The position numbers and the translations under genes are program-made. A stretch of DNA of 64,000 nt, from NCBI GenBank assembly GCA_965228785.1, contig CBDDIF010000002.1, forward strand, positions 1,736,001 to 1,800,000, given 5' to 3'. This stretch comes from Hoeflea_A sp965228785 (GTDB lineage Bacteria; Pseudomonadota; Alphaproteobacteria; Rhizobiales; Rhizobiaceae). Within the stretch, counting starts at the first letter, position 1, and each line of letters opens with the position of its first letter. The notes under the pieces were generated by a model that saw only the letters and a list, made by a program, of their open reading frames with translations, had not been told where the DNA came from and made no database searches. Shown here in pieces: positions 35,665-44,096 of this stretch.

Positions 35665-36365
35665 TGGCGATGCTCGAAACCCATGGCCTCGTCGCGTCCT
35701 ACGGCGACTTCCAGGCGCTCTACGGTATCGACAGTCACATCGAGGAAGGCGAGACCGTCGCCATGATCGGCGCCAACGGTGCGGGCAAATCAACCTATCT
35801 TTCGGCCCTGGTCGGACTGATGCAAGCAGCACCCGAAATGATCGTCTTCGAAGGCCAGCCGATCGCCGGCTCCAAGCCCGCGCAGATTTTGCAATTGGGC
35901 ATCGCGATGGTCCCCGAGGGCCGGCGTCTGTTCCCGTCGCTGTCGGTCGAGGAGAACCTTCTTGTCGGCAACTATGGCCGCAAGGTTCGCGGTCCGTGGT
36001 CGCTGGAGGCGGTATACCGTTTGTTTCCCGTGCTCAGCGAGCGCCGCAGCCAGGCGTCGACCAGCCTGTCCGGCGGTCAGCAGCAGATGGTCGCCCTCGG
36101 GCGTGCCCTGATGGCCAATCCCCGGCTGCTCCTGTGCGACGAAATCAGCCTGGGGCTGGCGCCATCGGTGATCAAGGACATTTACAAGGCGCTGGACGCC
36201 ATCCGGGCTGAAGGCGCCAGCGTCATCATTGTCGAACAGAATATTAACCAGGCTCTCGAGGTCGCCGATCGAATCTACTGCCTGCTCGAGGGGCGCGTCA
36301 CCCTGACCGGGCGGCCCGGCGAAGTCAGTCGCGAACAAATTCGCGCCGCCTACTTTGGGAGTTAG
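35664..36365 (+). CDS. ABC transporter ATPase, LivF-type
   Basis: 233 residues with Walker A (MIGANGAGKSTYLSAL), a canonical signature (SLSGGQQQMVALGRALMANP), Walker B (LLLCDEISLGLAP) and the switch region (IIVEQNINQALEVADR). Second ATPase of the aromatic-locus importer. Its ATG overlaps the stop of the LivG-type gene, and its own 3' end runs up to the LivH-type permease. Confidence 0.92.
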   Translation: MAMLETHGLVASYGDFQALYGIDSHIEEGETVAMIGANGAGKSTYLSALVGLMQAAPEMIVFEGQPIAGSKPAQILQLGIAMVPEGRRLFPSLSVEENLLVGNYGRKVRGPWSLEAVYRLFPVLSERRSQASTSLSGGQQQMVALGRALMANPRLLLCDEISLGLAPSVIKDIYKALDAIRAEGASVIIVEQNINQALEVADRIYCLLEGRVTLTGRPGEVSREQIRAAYFGS

Positions 36366-36369
36366 CGCC

Positions 36370-37236
36370 GTGGTTTGGGTCGACACGATCATTCAGGGCA
36401 TTCTCCTCGGCGGACTTTACGCGCTGTTCGCGGTCGGCCTGTCGATCATTTTCGGCATCATGCGGTTGGTCAACCTCGCCCATGGCGACTTCATGGTGCT
36501 CGGGGCCTTCGCCGTCCTGGTGGGGATCGATGCTCTCGGCCTCAACATCATCGTCTCCGCGGTGCTGGCGGCCGTCATCATGTTCGGCATCGGCTACCTG
36601 CTGCAGACCATGCTGCTCAATCGGACACTCAATCGGGATATCCTGCCGCCGCTGTTGGTCACGTTCGGACTGTCCATCGTGTTGCAGAACGGCATGTTGG
36701 AAGTTTTTTCCGCCGATACGCAGAGGCTGAAGGCCGGAGGTTTTGAAGAGGTTTCGATCCGCCTTGGCGACAGTTTGGCGATCGGCGCGATGCCGTTGCT
36801 GACCTTCATCTCCGCCATCGTCGTCATCACCGCGCTCAACTGGCTTTTCTATCACACGGAAACCGGGCGAGCCTTTCGCGCCACCTCCGACGACCCGGTC
36901 ATCGCCCAGCTGATGGGCATCGACAATTCGCGCATCTTTGCCCTCGCCATGGGCCTCTCTATGACTGTTGTCGCGATCGCCGGGCTCTATCTCGGCGCTC
37001 GCGCCACCTTCGATCCGCTGATTGGTCCGGCCCGGCTTATCTTCGCATTCGAGGCGGTGATCATCGGCGGCCTTGGCAGCCTGTGGGGAACACTGGCGGG
37101 CGGCGTGATCCTCGGCCTTGCCCAGACCATCGGCGCCAAGATCAATCCGGAATGGCAGATCCTTTCCGGGCATATCGTTTTCCTCATCGTGCTGGTCCTG
37201 CGCCCGCGCGGCCTGTTTCCACGAGCCTTCGACTGA
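36370..37236 (+). CDS. ABC transporter permease, LivH-type
   Basis: 288 residues from the GTG at 36370, which has GGGAG 8 bases upstream; a TTG at 36355 overlapping the previous gene is less likely. Polytopic membrane protein with the LivH pattern: IIQGILLGGLYALFAVGLSI, then IMRLVNLAHGDFMVLGAF, and a cytoplasmic loop ATSDDPVIAQLMGIDNSRIF that contacts the ATPase. It pairs with the permease half of the next, fused gene, whose ATG overlaps its stop (TGATG). Confidence 0.9.
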   Translation: MVWVDTIIQGILLGGLYALFAVGLSIIFGIMRLVNLAHGDFMVLGAFAVLVGIDALGLNIIVSAVLAAVIMFGIGYLLQTMLLNRTLNRDILPPLLVTFGLSIVLQNGMLEVFSADTQRLKAGGFEEVSIRLGDSLAIGAMPLLTFISAIVVITALNWLFYHTETGRAFRATSDDPVIAQLMGIDNSRIFALAMGLSMTVVAIAGLYLGARATFDPLIGPARLIFAFEAVIIGGLGSLWGTLAGGVILGLAQTIGAKINPEWQILSGHIVFLIVLVLRPRGLFPRAFD

Positions 37237-40124
37237 TGCTGGACCCGAAGAAATACAGCGTCGGCAAGTCGACCCGGGCCAGCAACATTGCCCTGGCAGT
37301 GCTCGCCGCCGTCGTCATCCTGCTGGCCATCGCACCGCTCTTCATCAGCCGCTCACTGATCCAGGATCTGTTCTTCGTCCTGACCATGATTGCGCTGGCA
37401 CAATGCTGGAATCTGCTGGCCGGCTATGGCGGGCTGGTTAGCGTCGGCCAGCAGGCGTTCGTTGGCCTGGGCGCCTATGTCGGTTTTGCCGGTGCCATCC
37501 TCTGGGGTCTCAATCCGCTGGTCGCCCTGCTGCTCGCGGGCGTGGTCGGGGTTCTTCTGGCGATACCCACATCCTATGTGGTGTTCCGTCTGCAGGGCGC
37601 CTACTTCGCAATCGGCACCTGGGTGGCGGCGGAAGTCTACAGGCTGGTTTTTGCTCAGTGGAAAGCGCTGGGTGGTGGCACCGGGACATCGCTGCCTTCG
37701 GGCGTTGCCAAGAGCATGTTCGGCGTGGGCTGGGTTCGCGAGGTGCTCGACGTCAAGACATCCGCCGCGCGCGACATTGTTTCCTACTGGGTAGCCCTGG
37801 TTATCGCGATCATCATCATCGGTGCGATTTACGCCTTCCTGCGCACCCGCGCCGGACTTGCGTTGTCGGCCATTCGCGATAACGAACGCGCGGCTGAAAG
37901 CGTCGGCGTAAATATCGGCCGGGCCAAACTGGGTGTCTATCTGTTTGCCGCCTGCGGTGCGGCCCTGACCGGCGCGTTGATCTTCTTTCAGCGCGCCTCC
38001 ATCACGCCGGACAGCGCCTTTTCGGTCATCGACTGGACAGCCTACGTGCTCTTCATCGTCATCATCGGTGGCATTGGCACGCTGGAAGGCCCGATCATCG
38101 GAGCACTGATCCTGTTCTGCCTGCAGAACTGGCTGTCTGATTTCGGCACCTGGTATCTCATGCTGCTCGGTGCCATCGCCATCGCCTTCATGCTGGTGGC
38201 GCCGAAGGGCATCTGGGGGTTCATCCAGGACCGCTATGATTTTTCGATTTTTCCGACGCGTCGGCGGCTGATCGGTCCCGATACGCCAGTGCCCGACTAC
38301 ACGCAGCCCGTCCGTGAAATGGCAAAACCGGCACCCGTAGGGGTCAGCGGCGCCGACATCCGAGTGGAGGACCCCATGTTCGATATCGAGACCGACGTTC
38401 TGATCATCGGCTCCGGCCCGGCCGGAGGAGCGATGGCGGCGTTGCTGTCGAGCTACGGCGTCGACAACGTGATGATCGAAAAATACGCCTGGCTCGCCAA
38501 CACGCCACGCGCCCACATCACCAATCAGCGCACCATGGAAGTGCTGCGGGAACTCGGCATCGAGGAAGAGGCCAAGGAAAAGTCGGTGCCGCAGGAGCTG
38601 ATGGGCAACAACGTGTTCTGCACATCCCTCGCCGGCGAGGAGATCGGCCGGCTGCTCACCTGGGGCAACCACCCAAACCGCAAGGCCGACTACGACCTCG
38701 CCTCGCCCAGTCGCATCTGCGATATTCCGCAGACCCTGCTTGAACCGATCATTGTCGGCAAGGCGATGGCAGACGGCACTATCGCCCGGTTCAAGACGGA
38801 ATATGTCAGCCACATGCAGGACGAGGGCGGCGTGGTGGCGACGGTGCGCGACCGCGTAGCCAACCAGACCTACCGCATCAGGGCCAAATACATGATCGGC
38901 GCCGACGGCGCCCGCTCGCAGGTGGCCGAGGATATCGGCCTGCCTATGGACGGCAAGATGGGCCTCGAAGGATCGATGAACATCGAGTTCGAGGCGGACC
39001 TTTCGAAATATGTCGCCCACCGGCCGTCGGTGCTCTACTGGATCTTCCAGCCCGGCTCCAATATTGGCGGTATTGGCGCCGGCGTCATTCGCATGGTGCG
39101 CCCCTGGAACAAGTGGCTGTCGATCTATGGCTACGACATCCAAGACGGTCCGCCGCAGCTTTCCGATGAGGAAGCCGAGGCGATCATCCGCCAGCTGATC
39201 GGCGACGACGAGGTGCCCATCAAGATCAGCAAGCTCAGCTACTGGACCGTGAACAACATGGTGGCGCGGCGCTATTCGAAGGGGCGCGTGTTCTGCATGG
39301 GCGATGCGGTGCATCGCCATCCGCCGACCAACGGCCTCGGGTCCAACACCTCGATCCAGGATGCTTACAATCTCGCCTGGAAAATGAAGCTTGTCCTCGA
39401 CGGCAAGGCCGATGCGAGCCTGCTCGACACCTACAACGCCGAACGGCAGCCGATCGGCAAGCAGATCGTCACACGCGCCAACAAGTCGATCGAGGATTAT
39501 GCGCCCATCTTCGAGACGCTCGGACTGCTTCAGCCCGGTACACCCGATGAGGTGAAGCGGCGCATGGAGGCCCGTAAACTGCCGACGGTGGAGGCGGAGG
39601 CGCGGCGCAAGGCGCTGAACAAATACATCCGTCAGAAGAGCTACGAGTTCAATTGCCACGGCGTCGAACTCGGTCAGCGCTACAAGTCCAGCGCGATCAT
39701 CCCTGACGGAACGGTGGAGCCCGAATACACCCGCGATCCCGAGCTCTACTATCATCCAACCACCTGGCCGGGCGCCAAGCTGCCGCATCTGTGGCTGGAG
39801 CGCGATAACAAGCAGGTGTCGACACTGGATCTGGCGGGCCACGGCCGCTTCACCCTGTTTACCGGCGTATCCGGAGCCGGATGGGTCGAGGCCGCGGCAC
39901 GCGTTTCAGCCGAGACCGGAGTGGAGATCCACGTCTGGCAGGTGGGTCCGGGCTGCGAGGTCAATGACACGTTCGGCGATTGGGCGGTTCAGTCGGAGAT
40001 TTCCGATTCCGGTTGCATACTGGTTCGGCCCGATGCACATGTCTGCTGGCGGCAACGTGAACTGACTGCGGCGCCGACCACCGACCTCGCGGCGGCGATG
40101 AAGACAATTCTGGGGTTGGCGTGA
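37236..40124 (+). CDS. LivM-type permease fused to TfdB-like FAD monooxygenase
   Basis: 962 residues in one open frame. Residues 1-345 are a LivM-type permease (CWNLLAGYGGLVSVGQQAFV; loop SAIRDNERAAESVGVNIGRA). After a proline-rich linker, residues 381-962 are a full flavoprotein hydroxylase of the 2,4-dichlorophenol/phenol hydroxylase group: FAD motif LIIGSGPAGGAMA, then TPRAHITNQRTMEVLRELG, VFCTSLAGEEIGRL, GADGARSQV and FCMGDAVHRHPPTNGLGSNT. An ATG at 38376 (residue 381) stands 5 bases after GGAGG (38366-38370), so a free monooxygenase may also be made from internal initiation. The hydroxylase should produce hydroxyquinol or its precursor from an imported phenol or resorcinol-type compound (inference). 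No stop or frameshift separates the halves. Confidence 0.87.
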   Translation: MLDPKKYSVGKSTRASNIALAVLAAVVILLAIAPLFISRSLIQDLFFVLTMIALAQCWNLLAGYGGLVSVGQQAFVGLGAYVGFAGAILWGLNPLVALLLAGVVGVLLAIPTSYVVFRLQGAYFAIGTWVAAEVYRLVFAQWKALGGGTGTSLPSGVAKSMFGVGWVREVLDVKTSAARDIVSYWVALVIAIIIIGAIYAFLRTRAGLALSAIRDNERAAESVGVNIGRAKLGVYLFAACGAALTGALIFFQRASITPDSAFSVIDWTAYVLFIVIIGGIGTLEGPIIGALILFCLQNWLSDFGTWYLMLLGAIAIAFMLVAPKGIWGFIQDRYDFSIFPTRRRLIGPDTPVPDYTQPVREMAKPAPVGVSGADIRVEDPMFDIETDVLIIGSGPAGGAMAALLSSYGVDNVMIEKYAWLANTPRAHITNQRTMEVLRELGIEEEAKEKSVPQELMGNNVFCTSLAGEEIGRLLTWGNHPNRKADYDLASPSRICDIPQTLLEPIIVGKAMADGTIARFKTEYVSHMQDEGGVVATVRDRVANQTYRIRAKYMIGADGARSQVAEDIGLPMDGKMGLEGSMNIEFEADLSKYVAHRPSVLYWIFQPGSNIGGIGAGVIRMVRPWNKWLSIYGYDIQDGPPQLSDEEAEAIIRQLIGDDEVPIKISKLSYWTVNNMVARRYSKGRVFCMGDAVHRHPPTNGLGSNTSIQDAYNLAWKMKLVLDGKADASLLDTYNAERQPIGKQIVTRANKSIEDYAPIFETLGLLQPGTPDEVKRRMEARKLPTVEAEARRKALNKYIRQKSYEFNCHGVELGQRYKSSAIIPDGTVEPEYTRDPELYYHPTTWPGAKLPHLWLERDNKQVSTLDLAGHGRFTLFTGVSGAGWVEAAARVSAETGVEIHVWQVGPGCEVNDTFGDWAVQSEISDSGCILVRPDAHVCWRQRELTAAPTTDLAAAMKTILGLA
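38366..38378 (+). promoter_or_regulatory. internal ribosome-binding site inside the permease-monooxygenase fusion
   Basis: GGAGG at 38366-38370, five spacer bases, then ATG at 38376 exactly where TfdB-type monooxygenases begin (MFDIETDVLIIGSG). The in-frame signal suggests the monooxygenase was once, or still is, translated separately as a product of about 582 residues. Confidence 0.6.
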
Positions 40125-40906
40125 TGGGCGCGCGCAATGCAAGGCCGGAAGACGGGGGCGAATTCGTCACTGGTTTGGCCAATGGACTGGCAGCACTCAA
40201 GGCATTTGAAGGCGCCGAGGCGCCGTTGTCGCAATCCGAGGTCTCGATCGCCGCTGGCCTCACCCGCGCCACCGCACGTCGGTCGCTGCTGACGCTGATC
40301 CAGCTTGGCTATGTGGAAAAGACCGCAAACGGCTATCGGACAACGCCACAGGTCATGGAACTCGCTTCCGCCTGGTTGAACGATCCGGCCGGTTGGGTTG
40401 AAATTGCCCGGCCCTGGCTTTCCGTTCTGCGTGACAAGGTTGAAGAAAACGTCTCCTCCGTTGTGCTCGACCGCAGCGACGTGGTTTATGCCGTCACATG
40501 CCCGGCCAATCGGGTGATTTCGCTCAACACACGGATCGGAGACCGAAAACCGGCTTTCGCGACCGCCATGGGCCGAGTCCTGCTGGCGCAGTTGCCGCAA
40601 GAATGCCTGATGGATTTTCTGGAGCGTTATCCGCGACCGCAATTCACGTCCAAAACCGTCACCGACGAACAGGAGTTCCTGGATGAAATCGCGGCGATCC
40701 GGGAAGCGGGCTACGCCATGATCGAGGAGGAACTGGAACCCGGCTTGTGGGCGTTGGCCCTCCCGATCCACAACCGTCGCGGACAATGCCTGGCCGCCCT
40801 CAATATCTGCGGTCACAGCTCGCAAAGCTCGTTGCGGGAGTTGCACGCCCGGCACCTGGACGACGCTTTGGAGACTGCACAAAAGCTGAGACAGGCCATT
40901 CCCTGA
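40124..40906 (+). CDS. IclR family transcriptional regulator (PcaR/PobR type)
   Basis: 260 residues; the ATG at 40124 overlaps the fusion gene's stop (TGATG), with a GTG at 40121 as alternative. N-terminal winged helix (SQSEVSIAAGLTRATARRSL, then LTLIQLGYVEKTANGYRTTP) and C-terminal IclR effector domain (SVVLDRSDVVYAVTCPANRV, then GDRKPAFATAMGRVLLAQLP). This subgroup typically activates or represses aromatic degradation (protocatechuate, 4-hydroxybenzoate, hydroxyquinol). Being the last catabolic-operon gene, it would link regulator level to operon activity. Candidate sites are the GTTCG/CGAAC repeats near 32.2-32.5 kb. Confidence 0.92.
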   Translation: MGARNARPEDGGEFVTGLANGLAALKAFEGAEAPLSQSEVSIAAGLTRATARRSLLTLIQLGYVEKTANGYRTTPQVMELASAWLNDPAGWVEIARPWLSVLRDKVEENVSSVVLDRSDVVYAVTCPANRVISLNTRIGDRKPAFATAMGRVLLAQLPQECLMDFLERYPRPQFTSKTVTDEQEFLDEIAAIREAGYAMIEEELEPGLWALALPIHNRRGQCLAALNICGHSSQSSLRELHARHLDDALETAQKLRQAIP

Positions 40907-40951
40907 GGCCGAACGGTTGGAATTCGGCGGCAAAAGGCCCATCTTTGTCGC

Positions 40952-42490
40952 ATGAATGTGCAAACCGGACAGATCGCAAACCAATATCGGCTTGAAGTCG
41001 CGCCCATTGAGGGTGAGGTGATTGCCAGGCATGACGGTGCCGTCGTGGCAGCCAGTCGTGCCGCGAGGGTCATGTACGAATCCCGGCTGCCGCCCGTCGT
41101 CTATTTCCCCCTCGACGACATCAAGGCGATCCTGCTCGAAACAACGGATCACCGCACGTTCTGCCCGTTCAAGGGAACGGCGACCTATTGGAACGTCAAG
41201 ATCGGTGACACGATAATCGAGAACGGCGCCTGGACCTACAAGAAGACCTTGCCGGAATCGCGCGACATCGAAGGTCTCGTCAGCTTTATCCCGGAAGTGA
41301 TTACCGAACTGGATGTAGGTGGCGATGAACTCGATCGGGAGCTCGGCGGCAATATCGTCGGCCCAACTGCCGCCTGGGTGATGCGCGAGGCATGGCTGTG
41401 CCCATCGCCGGAAGAACTCACCGCCGCCATCGGCCACAAGTTGCTCGAAGACGGCATTGCTGTGTCGAGGATCAGCGTCATGATCTGGTCGCTGCATCCG
41501 ATGATCGCGGGCAAGAACTACGTCTGGACGAAAGCCAATGACAAGGTCGAAAGCTACGCACCGTCTTATGACATCTTCAGTCACCCCGCTTTCGTCAACA
41601 GCCCGATCTTGCATGTCAGCAAGGGGCTGGGCGGCGTTCGACAGAGTCTGCTGGCGGAAGAAAGCGAGTTCAGCTTTCCGATCATGGACGACCTGAAGGC
41701 GGAAGGCGCGACGGACTATGTGGCGATGCCTTTGCCCTTCTCAAACGGCCAGATCAACGTGATGTCACTGACTTGCGATCATCCAGACGGTTTCACCACC
41801 GCCAATCTCGGCCTGATTTTCGAATGCGCGCCGGTTATCAGCCGGCTCTACGAGGTGTTTGCGCTTCGCGACAATGCCTCGACCCTGTTGGAAACCTATC
41901 TCGGCAAACGCACTGGGGCGCGGGTGCTCGGCGGTGAGATCCGCCGCGGCGACGGCGACCAGATCGATGCCGCCATCCTGTTTTGCGATCTTCGGAACTC
42001 GTCGTTGCTCGCTGAAGCCATGCAGCGCGAAGATTACCTTACTCTGCTCAACGGTTTCTTCGAAACTACGACGCAGGTCATCAACGCCCATGACGGAGAG
42101 GTTCTGAAGTTCATCGGCGATGCCGTGCTCGCAATCTTTCCGGCGGCCGACGGGCGCGAGAAGGCCTGCGCCCAGGCGCTCGCGGCAGCCCGTGAGATTG
42201 CCGCCAGTTTCGACACCGACGAGCAACAGCAGACGGAATGCGCCATCGGCCTTGCCTTCGGGGATGTCACCTACGGCAATGTCGGCTCGCAGGAGCGGCT
42301 GGATTTCACCGTGATCGGCACAGCCGCCAATATTGCCGCGCGGCTTAGTGATCTCGGCAAACAGGTAGGCCACACTGTCGTCGCAAGTGACCACGTGGCA
42401 GCCCATTGCGGCTTGGAGATGATTTCGCTTGGACGCGTCGACCTGCACAATGTGTCGACGCCGATCGAGGCCTTTGCACCGGGAGAATAG
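40952..42490 (+). CDS. DUF427 / class III adenylate cyclase fusion
   Basis: 512 residues. Residues about 17-115 are a DUF427 module (IARHDGAVVAASRAARVMYE, then DHRTFCPFKGTATYWNV, Cys71). Residues 125-330 are a middle region I cannot assign. Residues about 335-512 form a class III nucleotide cyclase with both metal-binding aspartates (ILFCDLRNSS, D346; LKFIGDAVLAIF, D390) and the DFTVIGTAANIAARL transition-state motif (Asn and Arg present), so it should be active, making cAMP by family precedent. It begins 45 bp after the IclR gene in the same direction, possibly the end of the same operon. A palindromic hairpin follows its stop. Confidence 0.85.
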   Translation: MNVQTGQIANQYRLEVAPIEGEVIARHDGAVVAASRAARVMYESRLPPVVYFPLDDIKAILLETTDHRTFCPFKGTATYWNVKIGDTIIENGAWTYKKTLPESRDIEGLVSFIPEVITELDVGGDELDRELGGNIVGPTAAWVMREAWLCPSPEELTAAIGHKLLEDGIAVSRISVMIWSLHPMIAGKNYVWTKANDKVESYAPSYDIFSHPAFVNSPILHVSKGLGGVRQSLLAEESEFSFPIMDDLKAEGATDYVAMPLPFSNGQINVMSLTCDHPDGFTTANLGLIFECAPVISRLYEVFALRDNASTLLETYLGKRTGARVLGGEIRRGDGDQIDAAILFCDLRNSSLLAEAMQREDYLTLLNGFFETTTQVINAHDGEVLKFIGDAVLAIFPAADGREKACAQALAAAREIAASFDTDEQQQTECAIGLAFGDVTYGNVGSQERLDFTVIGTAANIAARLSDLGKQVGHTVVASDHVAAHCGLEMISLGRVDLHNVSTPIEAFAPGE

Positions 42491-42492
42491 AA

Positions 42493-42522
42493 GAACCCGC
42501 GGGTGAGTACGGCCGCGGGTTC
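42493..42522. terminator. hairpin between convergent cyclase and livK-type genes
   Basis: GAACCCGCGG and CCGCGGGTTC form a perfect 10-bp stem with a 10-base loop, 2 bp after the cyclase stop and 23 bp beyond the end of the opposing binding-protein gene. There is no long T-run on either side, but the strong GC stem between convergent genes fits a bidirectional terminator. Confidence 0.65.
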
Positions 42523-42545
42523 TCGATGAGTTCAGACGCTAACGA

Positions 42546-43646
42546 TTAGCGATAATCGTAGGTGCCGTCCTTCCACTCGTACCAGACATAGCCCGGCAGC
42601 GAGACGTCGCCCTTGTCATCGAAGGCGAGATCGCCGAGCACCGTCGAGAACGTGCCGGCGTTCAGCGCCGGGATGACCTTTTCCGGATCGGCTGAACTGG
42701 CCGTCTTGGCGGCTTCCGCCCAGGCCTGAATCGCGGCGTAGGTGTAAAGAACATAGCCTTCCGGCTCGATGCCCTTGTCGCGGAAGGTCTTGACCAGTTC
42801 TTCCACGCCCGGGTTCTTACGCGGGTCCGGTGAGAAGGTCATCAACGTGCCCTGGCCGGCGTCGCCGGTGATCGACCAGTATTCGTCGGTGACCAGCGCA
42901 TCGCCGGAAACCAGCTGCGTGTCCATGCCCTGATCGCGCATCTGGCGAACGATCAGGCCGGCTTCGGTGTGGTAACCGCCGACATAGGCCACGTCGATGT
43001 TTTCCTGCTTCATCTTGGAAACAAGAGCAGTGTAGTCCTTTTCGCCAGCCGTGTAGGCTTCGTACATCTTGGCGGAGCCGCCGAGATCTTCAAGAACGCC
43101 CTTGGTGGCATCGGCGAGACCTTTGCCGTAGGCGGTTTTGTCATGCAGAATGGCGATGTTCTTGCCCTTGTATTCCTCGGCCAGGAAGCCGCCGGCCACC
43201 AGACCCTGCTGGTCGTCGCGACCGCAAACGCGGTAAACATTCGGGCCGCCTTCATCGGTCAGCTTCGGGTTGGTTGAAGCGGGCGAGATCTGAATGATGC
43301 CTTCTTCCTCGTAAACCTTCGACGCCGGGATCGAGGAACCGGAGCAGAAGTGACCGGCCATGAAGACGACATCCTTGCCGACCATCTGGTTGGCAACGGC
43401 CACAGCCTGTTTCGGGTCACAGGCATCGTCGCCGATGTTGAGGACGAGCATCTCGCCATTGACGCCGCCAGCGGCGTTGATGTCTTCCACAGCCTGTTCG
43501 GCACCGGCTTTCATCTGCGCACCGAAGCTCGCGTATTGCCCGGTCATCGGACCGGCGGTCGCGATCTGGATATCCGCCCAGGCCACACCGGCGCTTAGGC
43601 TCATGCCAAACGCCATTGCGGTCGACGTGAGTAGTATCTTTTTCAT
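42546..43646 (-). CDS. livK: branched-chain amino acid ABC transporter substrate-binding protein
   Basis: 366 residues from the ATG at 43646 (GGGAGA upstream). Sec signal peptide about residues 1-24 (AMAFGMSLSAGVAWA), then a LivJ/LivK receptor (IQIATAGPMTGQYASFGAQM, then SPASTNPKLTDEGGPNVYRV) with the conserved cysteine pair (DDACDPKQAV and GHFCSGSS). It ends in a family-typical WKDGTYDY. The protein would bind leucine/isoleucine/valine in the periplasm. It is the last gene of the operon, 102 bp after the small membrane protein gene, and may have its own transcript because binding proteins are made in excess. Confidence 0.92.
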   Translation of the reverse strand: MKKILLTSTAMAFGMSLSAGVAWADIQIATAGPMTGQYASFGAQMKAGAEQAVEDINAAGGVNGEMLVLNIGDDACDPKQAVAVANQMVGKDVVFMAGHFCSGSSIPASKVYEEEGIIQISPASTNPKLTDEGGPNVYRVCGRDDQQGLVAGGFLAEEYKGKNIAILHDKTAYGKGLADATKGVLEDLGGSAKMYEAYTAGEKDYTALVSKMKQENIDVAYVGGYHTEAGLIVRQMRDQGMDTQLVSGDALVTDEYWSITGDAGQGTLMTFSPDPRKNPGVEELVKTFRDKGIEPEGYVLYTYAAIQAWAEAAKTASSADPEKVIPALNAGTFSTVLGDLAFDDKGDVSLPGYVWYEWKDGTYDYR

Positions 43647-43748
43647 GTGCTTTCTCCCATTTTGGTTGGATGTTGGGCAAGGCTGGTTGGACCCTGCCCG
43701 ACGTTTTCGCAATCCGAACCGGATTGCAAATCCCTCTTGAAATTATCC

Positions 43749-44096
43749 TTAAGACCCTGCTTTTTCCCTCCAGTTGAAGAGACCGGCTCGCTCATAAAGC
43801 CAGCTGTATTGGGTCACCATTTGACGCACCCTCGTTAAGCGGTAACCCAGCAGCGTGGCGGCAATCAGGACGGCGGCATCCACGATGAAATAATGCACCG
43901 ACAGCAAACCGCCATCGAACAGGGCGAAGTGGAAGAAGCGCACCACTGCCGCCAGAAGCAACGTGTAAAGGATCGGTTGGATGATCGGCCGCCAATGAGA
44001 CGCTAATGCACGCCCTGTCATAAAAGCCGCGCCGCCGCCTATGATGACGGTGAGGATCAAAAAGACGGAAAAACTGTTTTCCCAGAGGATACCCAT
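43749..44096 (-). CDS. small liv-operon membrane protein (DUF6867-like)
   Basis: 115 residues with about three hydrophobic helices (FSVFLILTVIIGGGAAFMTG; IIQPILYTLLLAAVVRFFHF; YFIVDAAVLIAATLLGYRLT) and a basic C-terminal tail (QYSWLYERAGLFNWREK). I recall this type of protein between livF and the binding-protein gene in Hyphomicrobiales liv operons; its function is not established. Its start overlaps the livF stop by one base, so it is translationally coupled and likely an accessory of the transporter. Confidence 0.75.
   Translation of the reverse strand: MGILWENSFSVFLILTVIIGGGAAFMTGRALASHWRPIIQPILYTLLLAAVVRFFHFALFDGGLLSVHYFIVDAAVLIAATLLGYRLTRVRQMVTQYSWLYERAGLFNWREKAGS

Noticed and set aside
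37353..39842. An 829-codon minus-strand open frame opposite the permease-monooxygenase fusion
   Set aside because: It is a third-position GC shadow. The His/Asp/Ala-rich product matches no family, and the plus strand has clear motifs throughout.
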